Shown here: piece after piece, positions 7,622 to 14,598 of the stretch
Layout of the letters: each line of letters starts with the position of its first letter
How positions within the stretch are numbered: the stretch's first letter is position 1
NCBI GenBank assembly: GCA_036278875.1
Contig: DASUKF010000011.1
Span: 1 to 47,192, forward strand
Origin: JANWLD01 sp036278875
GTDB taxonomy: Bacteria > Patescibacteriota > Saccharimonadia > Saccharimonadales > 2-12-FULL-41-12
Direction: 5' to 3'
DNA: 47,192 nucleotides
The notes under the pieces: generated by a model
What the model saw: only the letters and a program-made list of their open reading frames with translations
What the model was told of the DNA's origin: nothing
Databases searched by the model: none
Program-made: the position numbers and the translations under genes

Positions 7622-7627
7622 TATAAT
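7622..7627 (+). promoter_or_regulatory. -10 box of coaE
   Basis: TATAAT ending 11 nt before ATG 7639, giving a leader of only about 5 nt. No good -35 (TGGTAA at 17 nt). AGGAA at 7631-7635 is too close to the start to be a standard ribosome binding site. Confidence 0.35.
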
Positions 7628-7638
7628 CCTAGGAATTT

Positions 7639-8253
7639 ATGAGTGTAGAGATAGACCCTGAAATAAGGATGTTTGAGCTGACCGGCGGAATGGGGGCCGG
7701 CAAAACGACTACGGGCGAAATATTTGAATCTTTAGGCGCGAAAGTAATCGATACGGACAAAATCGCGACCGAATTACAGAAACCCGAAGGGCCGGCCTTG
7801 CCGCCTATGGTAGAGATATTAGGGGCTCAAATCATAGGCGAAGACGGTAAGCTGGACAGGGCTCTGGCCGGCAAAATCATGTTCTCAGACCCTGAACTGG
7901 TAAAAGCGATAAACGAAGCGCTGCACCCGATGGTATGGGACGCTACGCTTGAGAGAATAGCAGAGCTTAGCGCCGGATCCACAGCGGTCATAGAAGTGCC
8001 CGTGCCCGATTTGGAACATGCAAAGATTATGAATGGAATAGTGTCGGTAATCACCTCTGAAGAAAGAGCCATTGAAAGGTTAGTTACCGGTCACAGGAAA
8101 ATTGAAATGGAAGTAGCGAAAGAACGTATAAGAGAACAGATAAGCAACGAGGAAAGAATTGCTATGTCGGATTTCGTCATAGTGAACGACGGAACTTTTG
8201 AAGAGTTAGTAGCGAATACTACTCACGTATGGGAACAGATGAAAACGTTATAG
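7639..8253 (+). CDS. coaE: Dephospho-CoA kinase
   Basis: Phosphorylates the 3'-hydroxyl of dephospho-CoA with ATP, the last CoA step. The P-loop GGMGAGKTT at about residues 15-23 follows a short extra N-terminus (SVEIDPEIRMFEL). It is followed by SLGAKVIDTDKIATEL (the AxxxDxD substrate region) and LHPMVWDA, the HPxV motif of CoaE. A nucleoside-lid region with ERAIERLVTGHRKIE is present. Length 204 is normal. The divergent coaD strengthens the call. The shadowed alternative, another P-loop kinase such as a nucleoside monophosphate kinase, is unlikely given the DTD and HPxV motifs. Confidence 0.82.
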   Translation: MSVEIDPEIRMFELTGGMGAGKTTTGEIFESLGAKVIDTDKIATELQKPEGPALPPMVEILGAQIIGEDGKLDRALAGKIMFSDPELVKAINEALHPMVWDATLERIAELSAGSTAVIEVPVPDLEHAKIMNGIVSVITSEERAIERLVTGHRKIEMEVAKERIREQISNEERIAMSDFVIVNDGTFEELVANTTHVWEQMKTL

Positions 8254-8292
8254 ACGGCAGCACAGGAACGTGTAACCATAAACATTTTACGC

Positions 8293-8321
8293 TTGATTAT
8301 TTTGTAATATAGTGATATAAT
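8293..8321 (+). promoter_or_regulatory. Promoter of the AAA+ gene (leaderless type)
   Basis: TTGATT (8293-8298), 17-nt spacer ending in TGA, TATAAT (8316-8321), 7 nt to ATG 8329. The upstream GTG at 8323 would overlap the expected transcription start, so ATG 8329 is the likely start codon. Confidence 0.7.
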
Positions 8322-8328
8322 AGTGCGC

Positions 8329-10299
8329 ATGAGTGTTGACCCAGAAGGTGGAAAAGAACGCGGTCCGCTAGGTGATATTGGCGATGCCAATGCTGACGGT
8401 ACCGTCAATAGGGAAAGAATTGAAGTTCCTCAAGAGCATCTGGATGATGAACGAGACGTTGATGAAGTAGTTGAGCCGGAATGTGTTGATGAAAGACCAG
8501 CACCAACAGGAGAACTAGGAGACATATTAAGGGACAAAGTAGAGCAGGGTATACCCTTATTTTCGTCTGGTCTGGCCGGTCTGAGCCATTATGATGCAAT
8601 TAGGCCAATGGCTCACCGCCTTCCTTCAATTGAAGTATCCCCGCTATTTGAAGCCGTAAAACCCGACCTGCCTACCGTAGACGGCAGCGAATATGTAAAG
8701 GATGCGTTCGGCGGCTTTGGCCCAAGTTCTCCGGAATATGACAGTGATAGGCGCCTTGAAATATCAGTGCCAGACAGCAGAGCAGCCGTAGGCTGGTTCA
8801 GGGATGCGGTCATAGACCCTGAGTCCGGCGGTCTGTTTTCCGTTTCACCAGCCCATGTCGAGGAAACCTTTACTTCCACCATACCTGCAGGATCACACCC
8901 GGGAGTGGGTAGGGTTGAAGTAGGTTTTATAAAAACGGAACAAACTTCTTTAATAGCCGGAAGAATTCAGGCACAATCTGATGCGCTTGACATACCAGAT
9001 GCTCCGGACAGGACAGAAGAGGGCAATCCGATTGATACCCGCGAACCCGCGAAAAATATGCTGGCCGAACATATGCAGGGAAGATTAGAGGAGATTTATT
9101 CGGATAATATAGAGTTCGGCAAGAACGGCCGCACTGCAGTCATAGGCTTGGACGAAACTACGAATCTCCACGTCGACTTTAGCCAGTTGCCGTCTCTATA
9201 TGTTACTGTCAACGGACAAAGCACACACCGCGCCGGATATGCTACACGGTTTGGTACTGCCAAGCCTACGCCTAGGCAGCTGGAGTCGGAACTATCAGCG
9301 CTACAAGAACATTTCCCGGTCATAGCGGAAACGTATGCCGATTTCTATAGGAAGCAATTGCCAAAAACACGTATCGATATAGACTATGGCTCGCCTGAAA
9401 AAGATAGCAAGGACCCTATTAATACCCAGAGGCTTGAAATATTAAGGCAGGAAATGGTTACCGAACCGCGTGAGGATGATTTCAAATATATCGGCGGTTT
9501 GGACGGTGACATAGAGAAACTTAAGCAAGCGGCCATGGGCTTTGCGCATCCGGATGCGTTCCGGGAATTCGGCGTGAGTCCTCCTAGGGGTATTCTACTC
9601 AAAGGGCCTCCGGGAACAGGTAAGACAAGCTTGGCTAATGCATTCGCGAGAGACTCGGAAGCAGTTGTACTGACAGTAAAAGCCAGCACGATTAAAAATG
9701 CTTTTCATGGCGAAACGGAGCGTAACATGCGCGGCGCTTTCGAGCTTGCCGATTTGCTTGTTGAAGAAGGCGAAAAAGTTGTTATCTTTATTGATGAGAT
9801 AGAAGCTTTGGCACCGTCGCGGGAAGCAATGGGATCAAGTAGTATCGACCAAAACGTAACCACTGAGCTTCTGCAGGCAATGAATGTTGACCGCCCTGAT
9901 TGTATAATTATCGCTGCAACAAACGTTCCCGGTATGGTTGATCCCGCCTTAATCAATAACAGAAGTCGCTTTTCTGAACAGCTTGAAATAGGCCTGCCGG
10001 ATACCGAAGGCCGACAAGATATAATCGGCAAGCTCTTTACCAAATTTGCCGATAAGGCGACCGGCGATTCGGCTGAATTGTTTTCTGAAGATATAGACAT
10101 AGAACAGTTAGCCGACGAATGCGAAGGTTTGACAGGCGCTGATATCGAGGCCGTTATCAAAAAAGCTTTGTATGGCAAGGCCGTAATCCTTGCCACGACA
10201 GGTGAAAAACCGGGGCCGCTAACAAACGGTGTGCTATACCAAGGCTTGAAGGCTATGCTTGCCAGCAAAGACAGTTCCGGCGGCAGTTACCTGCGTTAA
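8329..10299 (+). CDS. AAA+ ATPase with a long unknown N-terminal region
   Basis: 656 residues. The AAA module spans about residues 385-640: IGGLDGDIEKLKQA (the N-linker start), Walker A GPPGTGKTS at 426-434, Walker B IFIDEIEAL with the DE pair at 489-490, sensor-1 AATN near 529-532, NNRSRF with the Arg-finger region near 544, and a lid with LTGADIEAVIKKA. This is the classical AAA clade (FtsH/Cdc48/proteasomal ATPase type). No HExxH protease domain follows, so it is not FtsH. The first 380 residues are acidic, start with a disordered Asp/Glu-rich stretch, and match nothing I know; they may recognise substrate. Likely an unfoldase or remodelling ATPase, soluble. Confidence 0.75.
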   Translation: MSVDPEGGKERGPLGDIGDANADGTVNRERIEVPQEHLDDERDVDEVVEPECVDERPAPTGELGDILRDKVEQGIPLFSSGLAGLSHYDAIRPMAHRLPSIEVSPLFEAVKPDLPTVDGSEYVKDAFGGFGPSSPEYDSDRRLEISVPDSRAAVGWFRDAVIDPESGGLFSVSPAHVEETFTSTIPAGSHPGVGRVEVGFIKTEQTSLIAGRIQAQSDALDIPDAPDRTEEGNPIDTREPAKNMLAEHMQGRLEEIYSDNIEFGKNGRTAVIGLDETTNLHVDFSQLPSLYVTVNGQSTHRAGYATRFGTAKPTPRQLESELSALQEHFPVIAETYADFYRKQLPKTRIDIDYGSPEKDSKDPINTQRLEILRQEMVTEPREDDFKYIGGLDGDIEKLKQAAMGFAHPDAFREFGVSPPRGILLKGPPGTGKTSLANAFARDSEAVVLTVKASTIKNAFHGETERNMRGAFELADLLVEEGEKVVIFIDEIEALAPSREAMGSSSIDQNVTTELLQAMNVDRPDCIIIAATNVPGMVDPALINNRSRFSEQLEIGLPDTEGRQDIIGKLFTKFADKATGDSAELFSEDIDIEQLADECEGLTGADIEAVIKKALYGKAVILATTGEKPGPLTNGVLYQGLKAMLASKDSSGGSYLR

Positions 10300-10313
10300 G
10301 TTATCTACCTAAA

Positions 10314-10342
10314 TTGACTAAATAGCGATTTTCTTGTATTAT
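10314..10342 (+). promoter_or_regulatory. Promoter of the 10350 gene (leaderless type)
   Basis: TTGACT (10314-10319), 17-nt spacer beginning AAATAGCG, TATTAT (10337-10342), 7 nt to ATG 10350. Closely resembles the promoters at 311-339 and 4777-4805. Confidence 0.65.
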
Positions 10343-10349
10343 TTACATA

Positions 10350-10712
10350 ATGACAGGAGCGGAAGCTGCCAGTGCATATGAACTGGCCGAAAAACTTCAT
10401 TCAAGTTTATATAACGACCCTGCGAACCGAGCCCGCGGGCTTATTACAGACGGGGAAGTGCGGGCTGATATATCGGAGATGTCCGGGACTGAACGACTGA
10501 CGACAATAGGAGAAATTGCCGGCAGACGGGTCTATCAGCATTTATCCAGAAGCCGGAAAACGGGTGCCTTCTATCTGTCCACCGTATTTACGGAACCGGG
10601 CGGTGAAGTAATGTTAAAAAAGATTACAGAGAATTCTCCTCCAGAGGTAATAGCCGTAGTAGCAGAAACTTTGTTCATGCAATCAATAGGCAGAGCTGCA
10701 GAAACCGGCTGA
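10350..10712 (+). CDS. Unrecognised 120-aa protein
   Basis: Small soluble protein of mixed composition, no signal peptide or membrane segment, no family recognised. The central part (TERLTTIGEIAGRRVYQHL, then TGAFYLSTVFTEPGGEVML) suggests an alpha/beta fold. It lies directly behind the AAA+ gene (50 nt) but has its own complete promoter, of the same kind as the unknown genes at 347 and 4813. This makes co-regulation with them more likely than operon membership. Reality of the gene is supported by the promoter and by codon use like its neighbours. Confidence 0.55.
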   Translation: MTGAEAASAYELAEKLHSSLYNDPANRARGLITDGEVRADISEMSGTERLTTIGEIAGRRVYQHLSRSRKTGAFYLSTVFTEPGGEVMLKKITENSPPEVIAVVAETLFMQSIGRAAETG

Positions 10713-10751
10713 GTAAATTCAATATAAGTTCGGTTGATATCTGCTTGGTAT

Positions 10752-10757
10752 TAAAAT
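10752..10757 (+). promoter_or_regulatory. -10 box of the crcB pair
   Basis: TAAAAT ending 7 nt before GTG 10765. The leaderless geometry leaves no room for a fluoride riboswitch in front of the gene. Confidence 0.4.
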
Positions 10758-10764
10758 AGGTAGC

Positions 10765-11265
10765 GTGGCAAATAAAAGATTGTCTTATGACAGCCATCCT
10801 GAACTGCCGCTGGATCCTGACGTAGTTCAGCCCGGCAGATACAGATGGCCGATCCATCTGACGCCCGCGCTCCAGCTGGCAGTATTTATCGGCGGATGTT
10901 TTGGCACTTTGGCCCGCTACGGCGTGGCATTAAGGCTGCCCGTACAGGACGGAGCATGGCCGGCCGCGACCTTCGCGGTCAATATGATCGGGGCATTCCT
11001 GTTAGGATTTTTGCTGGAAGCATTGGCAAGAGCGGGAAAGGACAAAGGCAGACGCCGCCTGATACGTTTGCTCGTCGGAACCGGCTTCATCGGATCTTTC
11101 ACTACTTATAGTTCGCTGGCCGTAGAAATCGACCTTTTATCCAGAAACGGCCACCACATGACTGCCATCTTATATGCGTGGGCCACGATAATATTCGGCC
11201 TGATTTTAAGCATTTTGGGCATCCAGGCGGCTTCTATGTACCTCAAGCAGAGGAAGAAGATATGA
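10765..11265 (+). CDS. crcB: CrcB/Fluc fluoride channel subunit 1
   Basis: Fluoride exporter subunit of the CrcB/Fluc family, inner membrane, four helices. GGCFGTLARYGVALRL opens the domain (GGxxGxxxRY), NMIGAFLLGFLLE carries the conserved Asn of the pore, and GTGFIGSFTTYSSLAVE is the GfxGgfTTfSTF signature. At 166 residues it is longer than usual because of a roughly 30-residue polar N-terminus. Start GTG 10765 is placed 7 nt after a -10 box. The last codons overlap the second crcB gene (ATGA), as expected for a two-subunit dual-topology channel. Confidence 0.85.
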   Translation: MANKRLSYDSHPELPLDPDVVQPGRYRWPIHLTPALQLAVFIGGCFGTLARYGVALRLPVQDGAWPAATFAVNMIGAFLLGFLLEALARAGKDKGRRRLIRLLVGTGFIGSFTTYSSLAVEIDLLSRNGHHMTAILYAWATIIFGLILSILGIQAASMYLKQRKKI

Positions 11266-11630
11266 CGGTATTGTTTATCTCGCTAGCAGGCGGATCAGGT
11301 GCGCTTGCACGCTTCATCGTGGACGGGCTGGTAAGGACCAGGCTGGGAAGAAGATTTCCATGGGGTACTATGCTTATAAATATCAGTGGCTCGCTGATAT
11401 TAGGAATAATAACCGGTCTGTTCCTTAATCATAAAGTAGGCATGAATACCAAATTAATCCTGGGAACCGGTTTCTGCGGCGGATATACCACCTTCAGCAC
11501 GGCCAGCTTCGAATCGGTCAGGCTTATCGAAGAAAAACTATACAGTCAGGCTTTTTACCAGATTATGGGAAGCCTGGTATTCAGCGTAGCTTTTGCCGGT
11601 CTTGGCATATGGATAGGTATGCTATTTTAA
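11262..11630 (+). CDS. crcB: CrcB/Fluc fluoride channel subunit 2
   Basis: 122 residues, the standard length, with four helices. GGSGALARFIVDGL, NISGSLILGIITGL and GTGFCGGYTTFSTASFE are the three Fluc signatures. The ATG at 11262 overlaps the previous stop (ATGA), so translation is coupled. Paired crcB genes usually encode oppositely inserted subunits that form a heterodimeric fluoride channel; both copies here keep the pore Asn and the TTFS/TTYS track residues, which supports both being active. Confidence 0.87.
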   Translation: MTVLFISLAGGSGALARFIVDGLVRTRLGRRFPWGTMLINISGSLILGIITGLFLNHKVGMNTKLILGTGFCGGYTTFSTASFESVRLIEEKLYSQAFYQIMGSLVFSVAFAGLGIWIGMLF

Positions 11631-11633
11631 GCT

Positions 11634-11795
11634 TTAATCTTTGTCGTCGGGCTCTGGCGCCTTGCTTCCCTTTTGGCGGGCTTTGCTCAAGCCTACCGCT
11701 ACAGCCTGTTTCTTGTTCTTGAATTTACCTTCATGCTTATGTTCGTGCATCGCTTTTTTTACTTCTTCCTGTGACTTCTTATCATATTTAGCCAT
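11634..11795 (-). CDS. Small DUF6496-like basic protein
   Basis: 53 residues, Lys-rich, no membrane segment. The order MAKYDKKSQEEVKKAMHEHK then KFKNKKQAVAVGLSKARQKG matches the small DUF6496-type proteins (KxxxxVxxVMHExK...KSRKQAIAIGLSEAR) found near stress genes in many bacteria. Function unknown; proposed roles involve nucleic-acid or stress contexts but are unproven. A perfect ribosome binding site AAAGGAG lies upstream on the minus strand. It is convergent with crcB, three nt away. Confidence 0.72.
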   Translation of the reverse strand: MAKYDKKSQEEVKKAMHEHKHEGKFKNKKQAVAVGLSKARQKGSKAPEPDDKD

Positions 11796-11814
11796 GATTA
11801 TCTCCTTTAAGTTT

Positions 11815-11847
11815 AAAAGAGGACCCTTCAGGGAATGGATCCTCTTT
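11815..11847 (-). terminator. Hairpin terminator behind the KGG gene
   Basis: On the minus strand AAAGAGGA pairs with TCCTCTTT (8 bp, loop of 16 nt), ending in a TTTT run. It lies 11 nt downstream of the 11858 stop codon and upstream of the next minus-strand ORF, so it would separate the two small genes. Confidence 0.5.
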
Positions 11848-11857
11848 ACTTTTCGCC

Positions 11858-12034
11858 TTAGCTGCTGCGGCTGCTCTGACTGCCGCCCTTCTGGCCGGCT
11901 TTGCGGGCCTTTTCCCGGTCGTTTGCAAAATTACCGGGGTTGGTATCCTTGCCCTGGGACTGGCCGCCTTTGCTAGCCTGTTCCTCCGTATCGGAACGTT
12001 TGCCGAACTGGCCGGGATTGTCTGAATCTGCCAT
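11858..12034 (-). CDS. KGG-motif small stress-type protein
   Basis: 58 residues, hydrophilic and probably disordered, with two KGG repeats: EEQASKGGQSQGKDTNPGNF and REKARKAGQKGGSQ. These are the stress-induced KGG motif (GsiB/YciG/con-10 type), linked in other bacteria to general stress or desiccation. The ending SSQSSRSS-like tail is Ser/Arg-rich. A strong ribosome binding site (AAGGAGGA) precedes the ATG. A second KGG protein is at 25995-26147. Confidence 0.78.
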   Translation of the reverse strand: MADSDNPGQFGKRSDTEEQASKGGQSQGKDTNPGNFANDREKARKAGQKGGSQSSRSS

Positions 12035-12158
12035 AATTCTTCCTCCTTAAATTATTTTCACTCCTCTGACATTACTAGTTATAAATATAGGCTTCCCGTT
12101 ATAAAAATCTGTAAGAAAGCACACAGCCGCAAATTCTTTATCTTATATAATCCGGATA

Positions 12159-12187
12159 TTGCCTCGCGCCCGATATTCGTGTATAGT
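12159..12187 (+). promoter_or_regulatory. Promoter of the AbrB-like gene
   Basis: TTGCCT (12159-12164), 17-nt spacer, TATAGT (12182-12187). Transcription should start near 12195, leaving a leader of about 18 nt without a Shine-Dalgarno sequence. Apart from this the 12035-12158 stretch is AT-rich and shows nothing else I can identify. Confidence 0.45.
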
Positions 12188-12212
12188 AGTAAATGTATTA
12201 CTTTTATTACTC

Positions 12213-12434
12213 ATGTCTGAGCATTCTTTTCCAAAGATACTAGGTACTGCTACCTTAAATGAAAAAGGGCAGCTGGTAGTGCCTGCAGAAGCCCGCGGCA
12301 AGCTGGGCCTGAAGCCCGGGAGCAAGGTGGTCATCATGAGCAGCACTCAGCGCCCGGCGCTGGTGCTAATAAAAGCAGAAGAGCTTGAGGCAATGCTTCA
12401 GGACTTTTCCGACGCTTTAAACAACAACAAATAG
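12213..12434 (+). CDS. AbrB/SpoVT-type DNA-binding protein
   Basis: 73 residues with a single swapped-hairpin AbrB/MazE domain: GTATLNEKGQLVVPAEARGKLGLKPGSKVVIMS is the full signature (strand, GQ(l/v)V(i/v)P, ExR, LGL, PGxxV). It binds DNA as a dimer and could regulate the following exporter, whose start lies 18 nt downstream of its stop. A frame from 12159 exists, but its first 18 residues are not AbrB-like and contain the promoter. It could also be the antitoxin half of a toxin-antitoxin pair, but no toxin gene is adjacent. Confidence 0.82.
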   Translation: MSEHSFPKILGTATLNEKGQLVVPAEARGKLGLKPGSKVVIMSSTQRPALVLIKAEELEAMLQDFSDALNNNK

Positions 12435-12452
12435 AAATCAAGGAGGCTGAAA

Positions 12453-14042
12453 ATCAGCAAACACGCACAAACCGATACTGACGCTATTCATTATTCGCAC
12501 GGCCAGATAATGGTTATCATAGGCGCCTTGATGCTGGCCATGCTTCTGGCGGCACTTGATCAGACTATCGTATCCACCGCATTGCCGAAAATAGCCAGCG
12601 ACCTGCAGGGGCTGAGCAAGCTTTCGTGGGTAGCGACATCCTATCTTATAACCAGCGCTATAGTGACCCCTATATTCGGCAAACTCGGTGACCTGTATGG
12701 ACGCAAGAAGCTTTTTCAGTTCACCATAGTCATATTCTTGGCTGGCTCGGCCCTGTGCGGTCTGAGTCAGAGTATCAACCAGCTGGTCATATTCCGTGGA
12801 ATCCAAGGTATCGGCGGAGGCGGTCTTATGAGCCTTATCCTGGCCATAGTCGGCGACGTCATACCGCCGCGGCAAAGAGGCCGGTATCAGGGTTATTTCG
12901 GAGGCGTGTTCGCTTTGGCAAGCGTGGTAGGGCCTCTGCTTGGAGGATTCTTCGCCGATGCGAACTCCTTGCTGGGTGTAGCCGGCTGGCGCTGGATATT
13001 CTATATAAACATACCGCTTGGAATAATCGCCCTAAGCGCGGTCGCGGCACGTCTGCACCTGCCGGTAAGAAAGACCGAACACAAGATAGACTACGCCGGC
13101 GCATCTCTGCTTACCGTATCGGTAATAAGCCTTCTGTTGGTTTCCGTATGGGCGGGCGTGGACTATGCCTGGGGCAGCATCCAGATAATCGGCCTGCTCA
13201 TATCCTCCGTAGTCTTCGGAATACTTTTCGTCCTGCGCGAACACAAGGCCAAAGAGCCGCTGATACCTTTGAGTCTGTTTAAGAACGATATCTTCAACGT
13301 ATCGGTGATACTTTCACTCCTGTCCGGCATAGCCATGTTTGCAAGCATACTCTACATACCTGAATACCAGCAGGTAGTGCGCGGTTATTCTCCAACCAAG
13401 TCCGGACTGCTCATGGTTCCGCTAGTACTGGGCCTTATGGGAGCGTCGATTACATCCGGGCGCATAATCAGCAAGACCGGAAAATACAAGATATTTCCTA
13501 TAATAGGAACCTTGCTTCTGACCTTCGGGTTGTGGCTGTTCAGTCATGTCACCCTGACCACCAGCCAATGGACGCTTTCCATATGGATGATAGTCATAGG
13601 CGCAGGCCTGGGTTCATTCATACAGGTAGCCACGCTGGCCATACAAAACTCTGTGGACAGAAAGCACCTTGGAACCGCTACGTCCAGCGCGACATTTTTC
13701 CGGAGTCTTGGCGGTTCTTTGGGCGGCGCTTTATTCGGTACTGTGCTCATCAGCCGGCTTACGCATCATTTGCAGGATCTGCTTCCGGCCGTAAAAGACA
13801 GCGGCAAGATAGTCACCAGCTCGCTCCAGGGCGGCACACAGGCTCTGGCCCATGCCCCGCAAGCTGTTCGCGATGACGTGCTTTTAGCCTTCGTCCGTTC
13901 ATTTCATGAAATGTTCCTGGTGGCCATACCTTTCGCCCTGGCTGCTTTCATAACGGCTCTGTTCTTGCGCGAAACGCCTCTTCATACCGGCGCCAGAGGT
14001 GTAGCGGAAGGCAGCGCGTTTGAAGGCGAACATAAAAAATAG
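12453..14042 (+). CDS. MFS drug exporter, DHA2 (EmrB/QacA) family, probable AUC start
   Basis: About 529 residues with 14 predicted helices, the DHA2 topology. Motifs: LAALDQTIVSTALPKIASDL in helix 1, GKLGDLYGRKKLF (loop 2-3 motif A), FRGIQGIGGGGLMSL and the motif C-like VVGPLLGGFF in helix 5. Proton-driven efflux, substrate unknown. The first ATG is at 12510, but the family's conserved HGQIMVII lead-in starts upstream, and GGAGG at 12442-12446 sits six nt before ATC at 12453 in the same frame. I therefore place the start at ATC 12453 (an infC-like AUC start), with ATG 12510 as the alternative. It follows the AbrB gene closely and may be regulated by it. Confidence 0.78.
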   Translation: MSKHAQTDTDAIHYSHGQIMVIIGALMLAMLLAALDQTIVSTALPKIASDLQGLSKLSWVATSYLITSAIVTPIFGKLGDLYGRKKLFQFTIVIFLAGSALCGLSQSINQLVIFRGIQGIGGGGLMSLILAIVGDVIPPRQRGRYQGYFGGVFALASVVGPLLGGFFADANSLLGVAGWRWIFYINIPLGIIALSAVAARLHLPVRKTEHKIDYAGASLLTVSVISLLLVSVWAGVDYAWGSIQIIGLLISSVVFGILFVLREHKAKEPLIPLSLFKNDIFNVSVILSLLSGIAMFASILYIPEYQQVVRGYSPTKSGLLMVPLVLGLMGASITSGRIISKTGKYKIFPIIGTLLLTFGLWLFSHVTLTTSQWTLSIWMIVIGAGLGSFIQVATLAIQNSVDRKHLGTATSSATFFRSLGGSLGGALFGTVLISRLTHHLQDLLPAVKDSGKIVTSSLQGGTQALAHAPQAVRDDVLLAFVRSFHEMFLVAIPFALAAFITALFLRETPLHTGARGVAEGSAFEGEHKK

Positions 14043-14084
14043 GCCTTAAAAGACCTATTTTCCTTAAGCCAACCCTTAGGCTTA
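14036..14084. terminator. Bidirectional terminator between MFS and SPW genes
   Basis: AAAATAGG (14036-14043) pairs perfectly with CCTATTTT (14054-14061), giving A-tracts and T-tracts on both sides. It overlaps the MFS stop codon. A second hairpin, TAAGCC/GGCTTA, spans 14064-14084 at the end of the convergent gene. Confidence 0.6.
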
Positions 14085-14441
14085 TGTATGCGCATGGTGC
14101 TGGCGGTCCTGTCTGACCTGGCTTATTTCCACGCCGTCCCAGGTGGCCAGTATGAATACCACCACGGCTGAAATGGTTTCACTCCAGGCAATCCCATTAC
14201 CTACGCTGTATGAGAAAGCCGAGATGAAGAGCCAGATAGCTACCAGGGCGTTTATCCAGCTGGGCAGGGTATTGACCCAGAAGAGCTGAATAAAGCCGGC
14301 TACTACGAATACCGCACCGATTATCATCATATTGGTCAGTGCGCCGCCTGTCACGGACATGAACGCGGGTGACACGAGCAGCCAGATTCCTACGACCATA
14401 GTAAGTATGCTGGCTAGTCTGGATTGTGACATCTTTTCCAT
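14082..14441 (-). CDS. SPW repeat membrane protein
   Basis: 119 residues with two SPW units: VGIWLLVSPAFM and, after the connecting helices, LPSWINALVAIWLFISAF. Four transmembrane segments, short His-rich C-terminus (RQDRQHHAHT). SPW proteins are small membrane proteins of unknown function common in soil bacteria. AAAGGAGG stands before ATG 14441. The His-rich tail could bind metal but this is only compositional. Confidence 0.78.
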   Translation of the reverse strand: MEKMSQSRLASILTMVVGIWLLVSPAFMSVTGGALTNMMIIGAVFVVAGFIQLFWVNTLPSWINALVAIWLFISAFSYSVGNGIAWSETISAVVVFILATWDGVEISQVRQDRQHHAHT

Positions 14442-14581
14442 AAAATCCTCCTTTTATTAGCTTGTCGCTTAAGCCTCTCCTTTCCACTCTTTATGCTACA
14501 AACTTAATAACGCAGTTTCCGTGAGGATTATTACACTTAATAGATAAGCAATATTACATAACTATATGAAAGGATACCGAC

Positions 14582-14590
14582 TGGTAAAAT
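14582..14590 (+). promoter_or_regulatory. Extended -10 promoter of the MFS_3 gene
   Basis: TGG-TAAAAT (14582-14590) ends 8 nt before ATG 14599. No clear -35, which the TGn element may replace. The rest of 14442-14581 is AT-rich with no other visible feature. Confidence 0.45.
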
Positions 14591-14598
14591 TATAAGAG

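Noticed and set aside
10713..10764. Fluoride riboswitch in front of the crcB pair
   Set aside because: Only 52 nt separate the genes and a -10 box lies 7 nt before the GTG, so there is no room and no riboswitch motif is seen.
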